Both the position numbers and the translations under genes were made by a program. DNA of 64,000 bases from Thiomicrorhabdus sp. (GTDB lineage: Bacteria; Pseudomonadota; Gammaproteobacteria; Thiomicrospirales; Thiomicrospiraceae): assembly GCF_963677875.1 (NCBI RefSeq), contig NZ_OY782566.1, positions 372,001 to 436,000 on the forward strand. The letters run 5' to 3'. How positions within the stretch are numbered: position 1 is the stretch's first letter; each line of letters begins with the position of its first letter. This document shows positions 46,743-55,500 of the stretch, piece by piece. A model generated the notes under the pieces. It ran no database searches and was not told the origin of the DNA. It saw nothing but the letters and a program-made list of their open reading frames with translations.

Positions 46743-47849
46743 CTACTCGCCTTGCGATTCCGCTTCCAGCGCCGATTTGATCGCACTGGTTCCGCGACTG
46801 TAGACACTCATAACCTCTGCAGAATCACTCAGCGGACGAAAAAACAGATATCCGTCGGAGACACTGAGAACCTCGACAGCCAACGCCTCAATACCCTCCT
46901 TCCGCTCGACAAACAAAGCATTCGAGCCGTCAAATGAGGTCAAAGCCTGCACCGGAACCTGAAAAACTTTCCCGGCGGCAGGTTGCAGAAAACGTACTTT
47001 CAGATACTGACCGGCCTGTAGTTCGCCGTCCTGGTTCTCGACACGGATATGCACATCCGCCGTCTGCGTCATCGCATCCACTACCGGATCAATATGGGCA
47101 ACGACGCCGACCTTATCGCTCCCCTCAATGGCGACCGACAAGCCTTCACTTAAGGCTTTCGCCACCTTTAACGGCGCACGCACCACCAGAACAATCGGAT
47201 CGACTTCCCCCAGAGAAAAAAGCACCTGATTGGCTTCCACTCGCTCACCAAGGCGCACTTTCATATCAAATAACTGCCCATCGACCGGCGCTTTCAAATC
47301 CAACTCGCTGCTTTGCAAACGGCCTTCGGTTTTCAGAGCCTGCAAACTTGCCTGCTCCATTCCCAGCAAACGCATTTCCTGAACCTGCCGATTCAATTCG
47401 TTTCGCAGTTTTCTCAACTGCGCCTTATCCGCCTGCAGGCGTTTCACCGAAGCAACGCCGTTGTCATACAACTCCTGACTGCGGCGTGCCTGCGACTTGG
47501 CAACATCCAGATCCGCCAAAGTTGCCAGATAGGTGTTCTGCATCGCCAGCAATGGCGCGCTTTGCATGCGTAAAACCGTCTCTCCCCGCTTAACCGGGCC
47601 ATGCACGATTTTGATTTCGCTGATCTGACCGGCCGTCGGACTTGAAAGCGCTCGCAAGGTATTCAGCGGCATGATTGCCTCGGCAGGAAACAGAGCGCTC
47701 GGAATCTGAGAAACGCTCTGCACAATCTGGGTTTCCAACCCCATCGCCTGTCTCTGCTGCTCGTTCACCTGCAAACCTTGAGCGGAAGCCGCACTGCTCC
47801 ACACCCAGACCATCGCAGAAACAAGCCATGTCAATTTTTTCGTCCCCAT
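46743..47849 (-). CDS. RND periplasmic adaptor (membrane fusion protein)
   Basis: About 368 aa from the ATG at 47849, which follows GAGGA; the ATG at 47936 would start inside czcC. A Sec signal (WLVSAMVWVWSSAASAQ) is followed by barrel-sandwich parts (LSSPTAGQISEIKIVHGPVKRGETVLRM), a coiled-coil hairpin (DVAKSQARRSQELYDNGVASVKRLQADKAQLRKLR) and a second lipoyl half (LDLKAPVDGQLFDMKVRLGERVEANQ). It links the inner-membrane pump to the TolC-like outer channel. Confidence 0.9.
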   Translation of the reverse strand: MGTKKLTWLVSAMVWVWSSAASAQGLQVNEQQRQAMGLETQIVQSVSQIPSALFPAEAIMPLNTLRALSSPTAGQISEIKIVHGPVKRGETVLRMQSAPLLAMQNTYLATLADLDVAKSQARRSQELYDNGVASVKRLQADKAQLRKLRNELNRQVQEMRLLGMEQASLQALKTEGRLQSSELDLKAPVDGQLFDMKVRLGERVEANQVLFSLGEVDPIVLVVRAPLKVAKALSEGLSVAIEGSDKVGVVAHIDPVVDAMTQTADVHIRVENQDGELQAGQYLKVRFLQPAAGKVFQVPVQALTSFDGSNALFVERKEGIEALAVEVLSVSDGYLFFRPLSDSAEVMSVYSRGTSAIKSALEAESQGE

Positions 47850-47919
47850 TGTTTTTTCCTCTCTTAAACCCACCGGCATGCGAAGACCGTTTGATAGTCT
47901 GAATGCAACTTGCATGAAC

Positions 47920-49128
47920 CTACTCATCCAGGGCATAGCCGTAAAGTTGATTTAAATTGGCAATCGCCTGTCGATACTTGACGCTCGCCAGCAACAAGCG
48001 ACTGTTCGCCAAAGCCGTTTTATTCTGCACGCGTAAAAAATCACTCAGACCGGATTCCCCCCACCGGTAAGACTTCTCCGCCATGTGCAAAGTCTGCTGC
48101 TGCAGAGTCTGCTGCTGCTGTGCTGCCTGCAACGCTTGCCGGGAAGCATTCAACTCCGATTGCGCTTTGATCTGATCTTCCCGAAGCTGCTGCTTGGCTT
48201 GCAGCAAAGCTTGCTGTTCGCCGGACAAGGCACGTTTGGCATCGGCAACCCGAGCGTCATGTTGCGGATCAGCTCCGAGCGGCACGCTGAACTCGACCAC
48301 CCACGAATGATCTTCTCCGGTAACGGTACGATCCTGTTGAGCCCCAAGATAGACAGAAGGCGACGTGTATTTTTGCGCACGCACCTGACGGACTTTTGCT
48401 TCTTCGGTTTGCGTCAAGCCCTGCAACCACTGAATCTTCGGATGTTCATCAAACGGACGCTCGATTTTCAAGGTCTCTTCGATCTCCTCCGGCAAACGAT
48501 CCCGGCCGCTCCAGACACGATACTGCTCCTGCACAGCGGCAAACTCCGCCTGTTTTCGGCGCAGCAGTGTTTCGGCTTCCAGCAGACTTTGTTCCGCCAT
48601 CAGCACATCCAGTCTCGGCACTTCACCCAATTTCGCTCTCAAACGAACCCGTTCGGTGATTGTGGATAAACCGGTATAACTTTCCCGTGCCGCCTGAACT
48701 TCAACTTCCGCACGACGCCAGTTCCACACTAAACGACGCACGGTTTCCGACGCCTGCCAGCGCAGATAACGCGAATAAACGCTGTTCTGAAGATTGATTC
48801 CTTCCGCCAGTGCCTGATTAGCCTGACGCTGGCTTGGTAACTGAATCGGCACCTCTGCTCCCAGTTGCCAGTTTTGCATTGATTGATTGTCCAGCCCGGA
48901 ATCGTTTTCATGGTGAAATCTCAAAACCACGTCACCACCGATCCAGCTGTCCGCTTGTGTTTGCGCCGCCCGCGACGATTCAGCCAGCGTATTTTGCAAA
49001 ACGCTTTCCGGCTGTCGCTCCTGAACCTTATCCAACAGAGAACGGTAATCCGCTGAAATCGCAGCGGCCAATCCCGGATAAACGCATAATGCGGCGCATA
49101 GAATATGACGATTGATTGTTGTAAGCAT
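47920..49128 (-). CDS. TolC-family outer-membrane factor (CzcC-like)
   Basis: 402 aa with a Sec signal (HILCAALCVYPGLAAA) and two repeats of the outer-membrane efflux-protein helix-strand pattern (LLEAETLLRRKQAEFAAVQEQYRVWSG and QALQAAQQQQTLQQQTLHMAEKSYRWGESGLSDFLRVQNK, the latter ending in the conserved GxSDFLRVQ). It forms the outer-membrane exit duct. The start ATG 49128 has GGGGG 6 bases upstream; the TTG just before it is less likely. Confidence 0.9.
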   Translation of the reverse strand: MLTTINRHILCAALCVYPGLAAAISADYRSLLDKVQERQPESVLQNTLAESSRAAQTQADSWIGGDVVLRFHHENDSGLDNQSMQNWQLGAEVPIQLPSQRQANQALAEGINLQNSVYSRYLRWQASETVRRLVWNWRRAEVEVQAARESYTGLSTITERVRLRAKLGEVPRLDVLMAEQSLLEAETLLRRKQAEFAAVQEQYRVWSGRDRLPEEIEETLKIERPFDEHPKIQWLQGLTQTEEAKVRQVRAQKYTSPSVYLGAQQDRTVTGEDHSWVVEFSVPLGADPQHDARVADAKRALSGEQQALLQAKQQLREDQIKAQSELNASRQALQAAQQQQTLQQQTLHMAEKSYRWGESGLSDFLRVQNKTALANSRLLLASVKYRQAIANLNQLYGYALDE

Positions 49129-49222
49129 CAAAGGCCCCCTGATTGACGATTAGGGAGCCAGCTTAGGACGTCAAGCTGAATCGAACCTGAAAATAAGTCG
49201 AAAAAGCTGCAACGAAAGAAAA

Positions 49223-50563
49223 TTAACCTGAAGAAAGCTTAGAGGAAGCGAAATCGACGCAGACTTTCAAGCCGCCGAATTCAGAGTGTTCGAAGAAGAG
49301 TTTTGCATGATAAGCCGCAACCAGTTCTTTAACCATCGACAAGCCGATACCGTGACCGGGTTTGGTTTCGTCACCGCGAAAGCCCCTTTTTTCAAGCAGG
49401 GACAAAGCTTCATCGGAGACACCGGGGCCGTTATCTTCAATGCACAGTAAGCCATTGCGGAAACTTACACTCACCAAATCGGTCGACCACTTACAGGCGT
49501 TGTCCAGCAAATTGCCCAACAACTCGTAGGCATCTTCCTTTTCCATCTGCAATCGGGCACTTTCCTCCAGATCGACACGGAAACGAATGGCTTTGCTGCG
49601 ATACAGTTGAGAAAACGTCGCCTGCAACTCTTCAACCAGAGGCAAAACCGGCAAAGCCGCCAAGGCCTGATGCCGGGCAATGCGGTCGGCTTTCAGTTCG
49701 CGTTCAATCAAAGACAAAATAATCTGACTTTGACGCTTAAGCTCTGCCACGGTCTTTTGACGGTGCAAATCTTCACTGTCGAGCAGCTGAAAAATCATAT
49801 TCAGTGGCGTTTTCAGGCTATGCGACAGATCGGCGTTACGCTTGCGCGACTTCTCAAACTGCAACTGCGATTGCTGCAAGGCCAGATTCAAACTGTCGAT
49901 CAGAGAAGCAACTTCCAGAGGATATCGGTTCGAATCGATCTGAATCCGGTGCCCAAGCTGAAAATCACGCAACTTGCTTTCCAAGGGCTGCAATCGAGAA
50001 AAACTGCGGCGCAACAGCCATTTATGCAAGCCATACAGGCTTAACAGAGTCAAAACAGTCAAAACCCCGAACCACAGGTCAAACTGAAACAACACCTTTT
50101 GAATCGGCTCATGGTTCTCTGCAACATAAATTTTGACCGTTTCGTCGCCGACAGTCAGCTTCTGCGAACGAACCAGAATGGTCTTTTCCACCGGGCCGCG
50201 GGTTTCATACACGGCGACAGACTCCTCAAACGGTTTCAAATAAAGCGTGTACTCCTGCAAAGAACTCGACTTGATCTCTCCCGACGCGGTCTGCACCGCA
50301 AAATAGTGTCCGGAATATGGCGTCAGATAAATTGGCTCAATGCCCTTGGGATCGACGCGCCAGCCGCTTGCGGCACGTTGCAGATTTTGCTGGATCGATT
50401 CGGTATCATGCTCCAGACGGGTCAACAGATAAGACTCCGTCAACTTATGAATCGCCGATTCGGAAAGCCACCAGAACAGCGAAAAAACCAGCAGCAAACT
50501 CAGTAACAGAGAAGAAAACAGCTGTTGCTGTAAAGAGGCTTCTTTTTTAAACGGGTTAGTCAT
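49223..50563 (-). CDS. Sensor histidine kinase of the metal-efflux cluster
   Basis: 446 aa from the ATG at 50563, which overlaps the regulator stop by 8 bases. Two membrane helices (about residues 12-32 and 155-185) bracket a periplasmic sensor domain. The phospho-accepting histidine is in DLSHSLKTPLNMIF, followed by the N-box LLGNLLDNACKWS and the ATP-binding IEDNGPGV and HGIGLSMVKEL. It is probably a periplasmic metal sensor for the efflux operon. The gap to the czcC-like gene is only 91 bp. Confidence 0.92.
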   Translation of the reverse strand: MTNPFKKEASLQQQLFSSLLLSLLLVFSLFWWLSESAIHKLTESYLLTRLEHDTESIQQNLQRAASGWRVDPKGIEPIYLTPYSGHYFAVQTASGEIKSSSLQEYTLYLKPFEESVAVYETRGPVEKTILVRSQKLTVGDETVKIYVAENHEPIQKVLFQFDLWFGVLTVLTLLSLYGLHKWLLRRSFSRLQPLESKLRDFQLGHRIQIDSNRYPLEVASLIDSLNLALQQSQLQFEKSRKRNADLSHSLKTPLNMIFQLLDSEDLHRQKTVAELKRQSQIILSLIERELKADRIARHQALAALPVLPLVEELQATFSQLYRSKAIRFRVDLEESARLQMEKEDAYELLGNLLDNACKWSTDLVSVSFRNGLLCIEDNGPGVSDEALSLLEKRGFRGDETKPGHGIGLSMVKELVAAYHAKLFFEHSEFGGLKVCVDFASSKLSSG

Positions 50564-51239
50564 CCTGAACTCCTTGCACAACCAGCTTGTAACCAAGCCC
50601 CCGCAACGTCTCGATGCGTTCTTTGCCGAGCATTTTTCTAAGTTTGCGAATGTAGACTTCGATCACATTGCTTTCTCGATCATAGTTCTGATCGGCAATT
50701 CTCTGTATCAGCTCGTCCTTGGAAAAAACCCGGTTGGGTTGGGCAAAAAACACTCTGATCAAACGAAACTCCGTCATGGTCAAATCAAAGACCTGCTCGC
50801 CGACAGTCAGTTTTTTGGCCGCCAGATCCAGCAGCATGTCATCAATCGCCAGCTTCTCGCTAATGCCTTCTTTACGACGAAGCAGCACTTCGATTCGAGC
50901 CAGCAACTCTTCAAACTGAAACGGCTTACCGACATAATCGTCGGCGCCGGCTTTCAAGCCTTCAACCCGTTCCTGCCAAGCATTGCGAGCCGTCAGAATC
51001 AACACGGGAATCGAACGGTTGGGATTGACTTCATCGGCACGCAATACCTGAAGAACCTGCAGACCGGGCAATTTCGGCAAACCCAAATCCAAAATAACCA
51101 AATCGTAAACAAACTCCCGCAACAGATAGAGCGCTTCCTGACCATCCGCCGCACTGTCGATCAGAAACCCATGCGAACGTAAACGGCGCTCAAGCGTCTC
51201 GACCAGTAACGGTTCGTCTTCAACCAGTAATAATTTCAT
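50556..51239 (-). CDS. OmpR-family response regulator of the metal-efflux cluster
   Basis: 227 aa. Receiver domain with acidic pocket VEDE (residues 6-9), phospho-acceptor Asp51 (LVILDLGLPKL) and lysine in DDYVGKPF; winged-helix DNA-binding domain after residue 125 ending YIRKLRKMLGKERIETLRGLGYKL. It is the first gene of the six-gene metal-efflux operon and overlaps the kinase gene. Its target is probably the operon's own promoter, in the region upstream of 51239. Confidence 0.95.
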   Translation of the reverse strand: MKLLLVEDEPLLVETLERRLRSHGFLIDSAADGQEALYLLREFVYDLVILDLGLPKLPGLQVLQVLRADEVNPNRSIPVLILTARNAWQERVEGLKAGADDYVGKPFQFEELLARIEVLLRRKEGISEKLAIDDMLLDLAAKKLTVGEQVFDLTMTEFRLIRVFFAQPNRVFSKDELIQRIADQNYDRESNVIEVYIRKLRKMLGKERIETLRGLGYKLVVQGVQDD

Positions 51240-51681
51240 TCACTCTCCCTGGCTTTCGTGACTCGGCACCAATCCCCCTGCGTCGTCAAGAAAATCGCTG
51301 ATTTTTCATCGGCTTCGGCATGCCGCTGCACCTCCCGAGTCGCGGGAGTGCAAACTTGTAATTCTAATCTCATTTGTTATGATGGGCGCGTTTTTAAGCA
51401 AAATCCGATATTTATTATCTTTTATTCAGTTGTACAAAATACACTGTCTTTTGCGTTTAGGCGCGTCTACTCAGGCCCTTACGGGTCAAGTCTAATCCAA
51501 CGGGCACAACCCCCAGGATCAATCGTAAGGCGTAACCACGCAGGCTTCTTTCTGCCCGCTCATATTATGTCCTTCACGTCTTTTGTGTTTCTCAAATTAC
51601 ACGGCGCTCCGGCACCGTCCAAGTTTTATTTTGGTTTAACGCGATTGGTCAAAGATTCATCTTTAACCGAAGACTATTATT
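51240..51681 (+). ncRNA. Candidate structured leader RNA of ectABC (unassigned class)
   Basis: 442 bp without a credible gene, between divergent regulator and ectA. From about 51458 to 51558 the plus strand has several nested or adjacent pairings: GGCCC (51474-51478) / GGGTC (51483-51487); a 6-bp long-range CGGGCA (51501-51506) / TGCCCG (51553-51558); inside it GCGT (51530-51533) / ACGC (51538-51541). The unpaired stretches between them are rich in A and C. The segment lies 125-225 nt before the ectA ATG. This suggests a folded regulatory leader. An ORF (51258-51698) in the same place has no family features. Confidence 0.4.
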
Positions 51682-52230
51682 ATGGAGTCCGATACTAGCG
51701 ACAATACCGCCATTACTTTTCGCCGCCCCCAACTTGAAGACGGCCTTAAAATTCATCGACTTATCAGCGAATCGCCACCACTGGATCTGAATTCGAGCTA
51801 TCTGTATTTTCTGCAGAGTTCGCATTTTGCCGATACCTGCGTGCTGGCGGAAACCTCTGACGGCCTTCTCGGCTTTGTCTCGGGCTACCTTCGCCCCGAT
51901 CAAACGGATCAACTGTTCGTCTGGCAACTTGTGGTTGCCGAGCAAGGCCGGGGAAAGGGCGTTGCCAAAGGTCTGATCACACAACTGCTTAAGCAGGCAA
52001 ACCAGTTCAGCGCGCAACCGCTTCGCTCGATCAGCTGCACCATCAGTCCATCCAATCACGCTTCTCAAGGCGTTTTCAGAAGTCTGGCCAAGAGCTTCGG
52101 CCTGCAGTTGGAAACCCGCCCGTTCCTCAGTGAAGCGCACTTCGGCGGACAAGCGCATGAGGCCGAAGACTATTACGTGCTGACAGCGCCGCATCACCAG
52201 AACTTAACAGAATACTTAACCTTTAATTAA
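51682..52230 (+). CDS. ectA: L-2,4-diaminobutyrate acetyltransferase
   Basis: 182 aa, GNAT fold. EctA acetylates 2,4-diaminobutyrate in the ectoine pathway. Family landmarks are FRRPQLEDGLKIHRLI, SSYLYFLQSSHFADTCVLAE (LDLNSSYLYFL), the acetyl-CoA loop EQGRGKGVAKGLI and the C-terminal GGQAHEAEDYYVL region. The ATG at 51682 lacks a strong ribosome site. It heads ectABC, with intergenic gaps of 35 and 57 bp. Confidence 0.96.
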   Translation: MESDTSDNTAITFRRPQLEDGLKIHRLISESPPLDLNSSYLYFLQSSHFADTCVLAETSDGLLGFVSGYLRPDQTDQLFVWQLVVAEQGRGKGVAKGLITQLLKQANQFSAQPLRSISCTISPSNHASQGVFRSLAKSFGLQLETRPFLSEAHFGGQAHEAEDYYVLTAPHHQNLTEYLTFN

Positions 52231-52265
52231 ACAATTAACCTTCGTAAAACAAGAGAAACCTCATT

Positions 52266-53537
52266 ATGTCTTTAGAAATCTTCAACACCTACGAATCCGA
52301 AGTGCGCGGTTATATCCGCTCTTTTCCGACCGTTTTCGAAAAAGCCAAAAATGCCGAAATCTGGGACGAGAACGGTAAGCGCTATATCGACTTCTTTGCC
52401 GGCGCCGGCGCCTTGAACTACGGCCACAATAACGAACACATTAACGCCGCAGTCATCGATTACCTGCAGAACAACGGAATCGGACACGCGCTGGACATGG
52501 GAACCGTGGCCAAACGCAACTTTATCGAAAGCTTCGTCACCAAAATTCTGCAGCCGCGTCATCTGAACTACAAGCTACAGTTTGTTGGCCCGACGGGAAC
52601 CAACGCCGTAGAAACGGCGCTGAAAATCGCCCGCAAGGTAAAAGGCCGTAAACAGGTCATCAGTTTCACCAACGGTTTTCACGGCATGTCGATGGGCTCA
52701 TTAAGCATCACCGGAAACCGCTACTATCACGATGACAGCTACGGCGTTCCCGGCTACACCACTCAGGTACCATACAACCAGTATCTTGGCGCCAAGGTCG
52801 ACACCATTGCCTATTTGAGAAAAATCCTCGAAGACGCGTCATCAGGAACCGAATTACCGGCGGCAATCGTGCTGGAAACCATTCAGGCCGAAGGCGGAAT
52901 CAATGTGGCCGAAGTACAGTGGCTGAAAGAACTGCGTAAAATCTGCAACGACTTCGACACTCTGATGATCGTCGATGACATTCAGGTCGGCAACGGGCGT
53001 ACGGGAGATTTCTTCAGTTTTGAGCGTGCCGGAATTCAACCGGATATTGTCACCCTGTCGAAATCGATTGGTGGCGGTCATCCGATGTCGCTGGTGTTGA
53101 TGAAGCCGGAACTGGATAAATGGTCTCCGGGCGAACACTCCGGAACCTTCCGCGGTAATAACCTGGCATTTGTCGCCTCTACCACGGCAATCGACACCTA
53201 CTGGTCAGACGAGCGTTTTTCCCAAGACATCAAGGCAAAGGCCAAATTGATCGAACAGCGTATGGAAGATCTGGCGCTGAGTTTCCCGACCCTCACCAGA
53301 GACGTACGCGGCCACGGTTTCATCTGGGGGATCGAATTCCATGATGCCGAACTGTGCAGCAAAATCTGCAGCGAATCTTTCAACTCCGGACTGGTTGTCG
53401 AAACCGCCGGTGCGGAAGGCAATGTGATCAAGTTCCTCGGGCCGCTGATTATCAGCGAAGCTCTGATTAATGAAGGGTTCGATATTCTGAAAGCGGCCAT
53501 TCAGAAATGCCGCTCCGAACACTACGCTTCCAAGTAA
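52266..53537 (+). CDS. ectB: Diaminobutyrate-2-oxoglutarate transaminase
   Basis: 423 aa, PLP-dependent class III aminotransferase. EctB makes 2,4-diaminobutyrate from aspartate semialdehyde with glutamate as amino donor. Present are FNTYESEVRGYIRSFP (ectoine-type N-terminus), FAGAGALNYGHNN, GPTGTNAVETALKIARKVKGR, DDIQVGNGRTGDFFSFE and the PLP lysine in TLSKSIGGGHPMSLVL. The gap to ectA is 35 bp. Confidence 0.98.
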   Translation: MSLEIFNTYESEVRGYIRSFPTVFEKAKNAEIWDENGKRYIDFFAGAGALNYGHNNEHINAAVIDYLQNNGIGHALDMGTVAKRNFIESFVTKILQPRHLNYKLQFVGPTGTNAVETALKIARKVKGRKQVISFTNGFHGMSMGSLSITGNRYYHDDSYGVPGYTTQVPYNQYLGAKVDTIAYLRKILEDASSGTELPAAIVLETIQAEGGINVAEVQWLKELRKICNDFDTLMIVDDIQVGNGRTGDFFSFERAGIQPDIVTLSKSIGGGHPMSLVLMKPELDKWSPGEHSGTFRGNNLAFVASTTAIDTYWSDERFSQDIKAKAKLIEQRMEDLALSFPTLTRDVRGHGFIWGIEFHDAELCSKICSESFNSGLVVETAGAEGNVIKFLGPLIISEALINEGFDILKAAIQKCRSEHYASK

Positions 53538-53594
53538 TCCGCCGCATTTAAAACTGACGAAAAGACATCAAAACAGCTCAAAAGGAAATCAAAC

Positions 53595-53993
53595 ATGATT
53601 GTACGCAACCTCTACGACGATATTATCGGAACCGATGCGGATGTAGACGCCGCCCAATGGACCAGCCGCCGCCTTCTTGTGGCCAAAGATGGCATGGGCT
53701 TTTCCCTGCACGACACGCTTATTAAAGAAGGCGAAGACCTTCATTTGTGGTACAAGAACCATCTGGAAGCCGTGTATTGCATCGAAGGCGAAGGCGAGAT
53801 TTACGACAAAGCCACCGGCTTGACCCACCCGATCCGCGAAGGCACCGTCTACGCGCTCAATGAAAACGATCAACACATCCTGAAAGCCAATAAAGGCGTC
53901 GGTATGCGAATGGTCTGTGTTTTCAACCCGCCGGTTACCGGACGCGAAACCCACGACAAAGACGGCTCCTATAATTTGCCGCAAAACGAATGA
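53595..53993 (+). CDS. ectC: Ectoine synthase
   Basis: 132 aa, cupin fold. EctC closes the ring of N-acetyldiaminobutyrate to give ectoine. The pattern DGMGFSLHDTLIKEGEDLHLWYKNHLEAVYCIEGEGEI matches the family, including the metal-binding tyrosine/histidine region and HLEAVYCIEGEGE. AAGGAAA precedes the ATG. The stop overlaps the start of the symporter gene (ATGA at 53990-53993). No ectD (hydroxylase) follows. Confidence 0.97.
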   Translation: MIVRNLYDDIIGTDADVDAAQWTSRRLLVAKDGMGFSLHDTLIKEGEDLHLWYKNHLEAVYCIEGEGEIYDKATGLTHPIREGTVYALNENDQHILKANKGVGMRMVCVFNPPVTGRETHDKDGSYNLPQNE

Positions 53994-55406
53994 CCGGAAT
54001 GATCTACTTCAGTTTTCTGAGTTTTCTCGGACTGTTTCTGATCGTTGGTCTTGCCAGCTATCTGGTTCGGGAAAAAACCACTTCCGATTACCTTCTGGCC
54101 GGGCGGAAACTCCACCCGGCTCTGGTCGGTCTCTCCGCCGTAGCCACCAACAACAGCGGATTCATGTTCATCGGCATGATCGGCGCAACCTATAGCAGCG
54201 GTCTGTCATCCATCTGGCTGATGATCGGTTGGATTCTCGGCGATTTCTGGGTTCAACGTCGAACCCTCTACGGTATTCAGCAATCCGGACATAACAGTCG
54301 GATTCACTCATTCGGCGGCCTGATCTCCGAGCGCCTTTCCGGCAAAACAACCAGCCTTCGCCTGCTCATCGGCCTGTTAATTCTGTTGTTTTTAACCGTA
54401 TACGCCGCGGCACAACTCAAGGCCGGAACCAAAGCAACCGAAACACTGCTTGGCTGGTCTCCGCAAAACAGTGTCATCATCGCCTCCTCCATTATTTTCG
54501 CCTACAGTATGCTTGGCGGGCTGAGAGCCTCGATCTGGACCGATGTTGCCCAATCCATGGTCATGCTGTCAGGCATGACACTGCTGGTCTACTTCGGGTA
54601 TAAACAGATCGGCGATCTTTTCCAGCCTCGTTCAATCGCTCAACTCGGTCTCGGCGGATTATATGCAGCTGTTCCCGCCCGACACCGGTCCAATCGGCGC
54701 CCTACTCTTCATCATCGGCTGGTTTTTCGGCGGTATGGGAGTCATCGGTCAGCCGCATATCGTGATCCGCTTCATGACTCTGGACCCATCCCGCCGGGTT
54801 GCGGAAATGCAGAAATACTATTATTTTTGGTTCATCACTTTCTACGCCTTGACCATCTGCGCCGGACTTATCAGCCGAATTCTGATTCCTGCGGAAAGCA
54901 CTTTCGACGCCGAAACCGCTCTACCGTTACTGGCATCTCAACTCATGCCGGAACTGCTGATCGGCCTGATTCTCGCGGCCCTGTTTGCCGCCACCATGTC
55001 TACGGTCGATTCTCTGGTGCTCTCCTGCTCTGCGACCCTCAGCCGAGACCTCATTCCGCAATGGCGCAACAGCCTGCTTTTGACGAAACTGGCAACGTTT
55101 CTGGTACTGCTGACCGCAACCCTGATTGCTTTAAGCAATCAACAATCGGTTTTTGAGCTGGTACTTGACGCATGGGGGCTGCTGGCATCCGCTTTCGGCG
55201 CCTTGATTTTCTGGGTTGCCCGTCACCAGTCAGACGACATTCACCTGAAACCTGGCGCCGCCTTCGGAGCGATAACCGCCGGGTTGAGCGCTTTCTGGCT
55301 GGCAGGTCAGGCAACTTGGCTGCAACCGCTTTACCCGGCGGCAATCGGCATGCTTACAAGCTTTGCCGTTCTCTCACTGCTTCAAGGCTCAACCCAGCGA
55401 CACTAA
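53990..55406 (+). pseudogene. Sodium:solute symporter (SSS), frameshifted, coupled to ectC
   Basis: Two frames make up one SSS-family transporter of about 470 aa. The first (from 53990) gives MTGMIYFSFLSFLGLFLIVG, YLLAGRKLHPALVGLSAVATNNSGFMFIG and SMLGGLRASIWTDVAQSMVMLSG. Near 54660 it runs into IAQLGLGGLYAA and leaves the family pattern. The second frame picks up with MQLFPPDTGPIGALLFIIGW, GVIGQPHIVIRFM and LILAALFAATMSTVDSLVLSCSATLSRD. Reading through needs one base skipped at about 54655-54662. The start overlaps the ectC stop. It likely took up ectoine, proline or another osmolyte with sodium. Either a genuine recent loss or an assembly error. Confidence 0.88.
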
Positions 55407-55432
55407 TCTTGAAAAAAACGTGCAAGCGAAAC

Positions 55433-55448
55433 AATTGCAATTGCAATT
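55433..55448. promoter_or_regulatory. 16-bp perfect palindrome upstream of the HAE1-RND operon
   Basis: AATTGCAATTGCAATT is a perfect 16-bp palindrome (also three overlapping TTGCAA-like half sites) lying 53 bp before the adaptor ATG at 55501. Such sites commonly bind TetR- or MarR-type repressors of efflux operons. No regulator gene is adjacent. Confidence 0.55.
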
Positions 55449-55500
55449 TACCCGTGACTCTTAGATGATGTCCCAAACGTTTTTCCATTAGAGAGCAAAA

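Noticed and set aside
51258-51698. 146-codon ORF upstream of ectA
   Set aside because: No ribosome site, Cys/Arg-rich mixed composition without family features, and it overlaps the ectA start; better explained as leader DNA.
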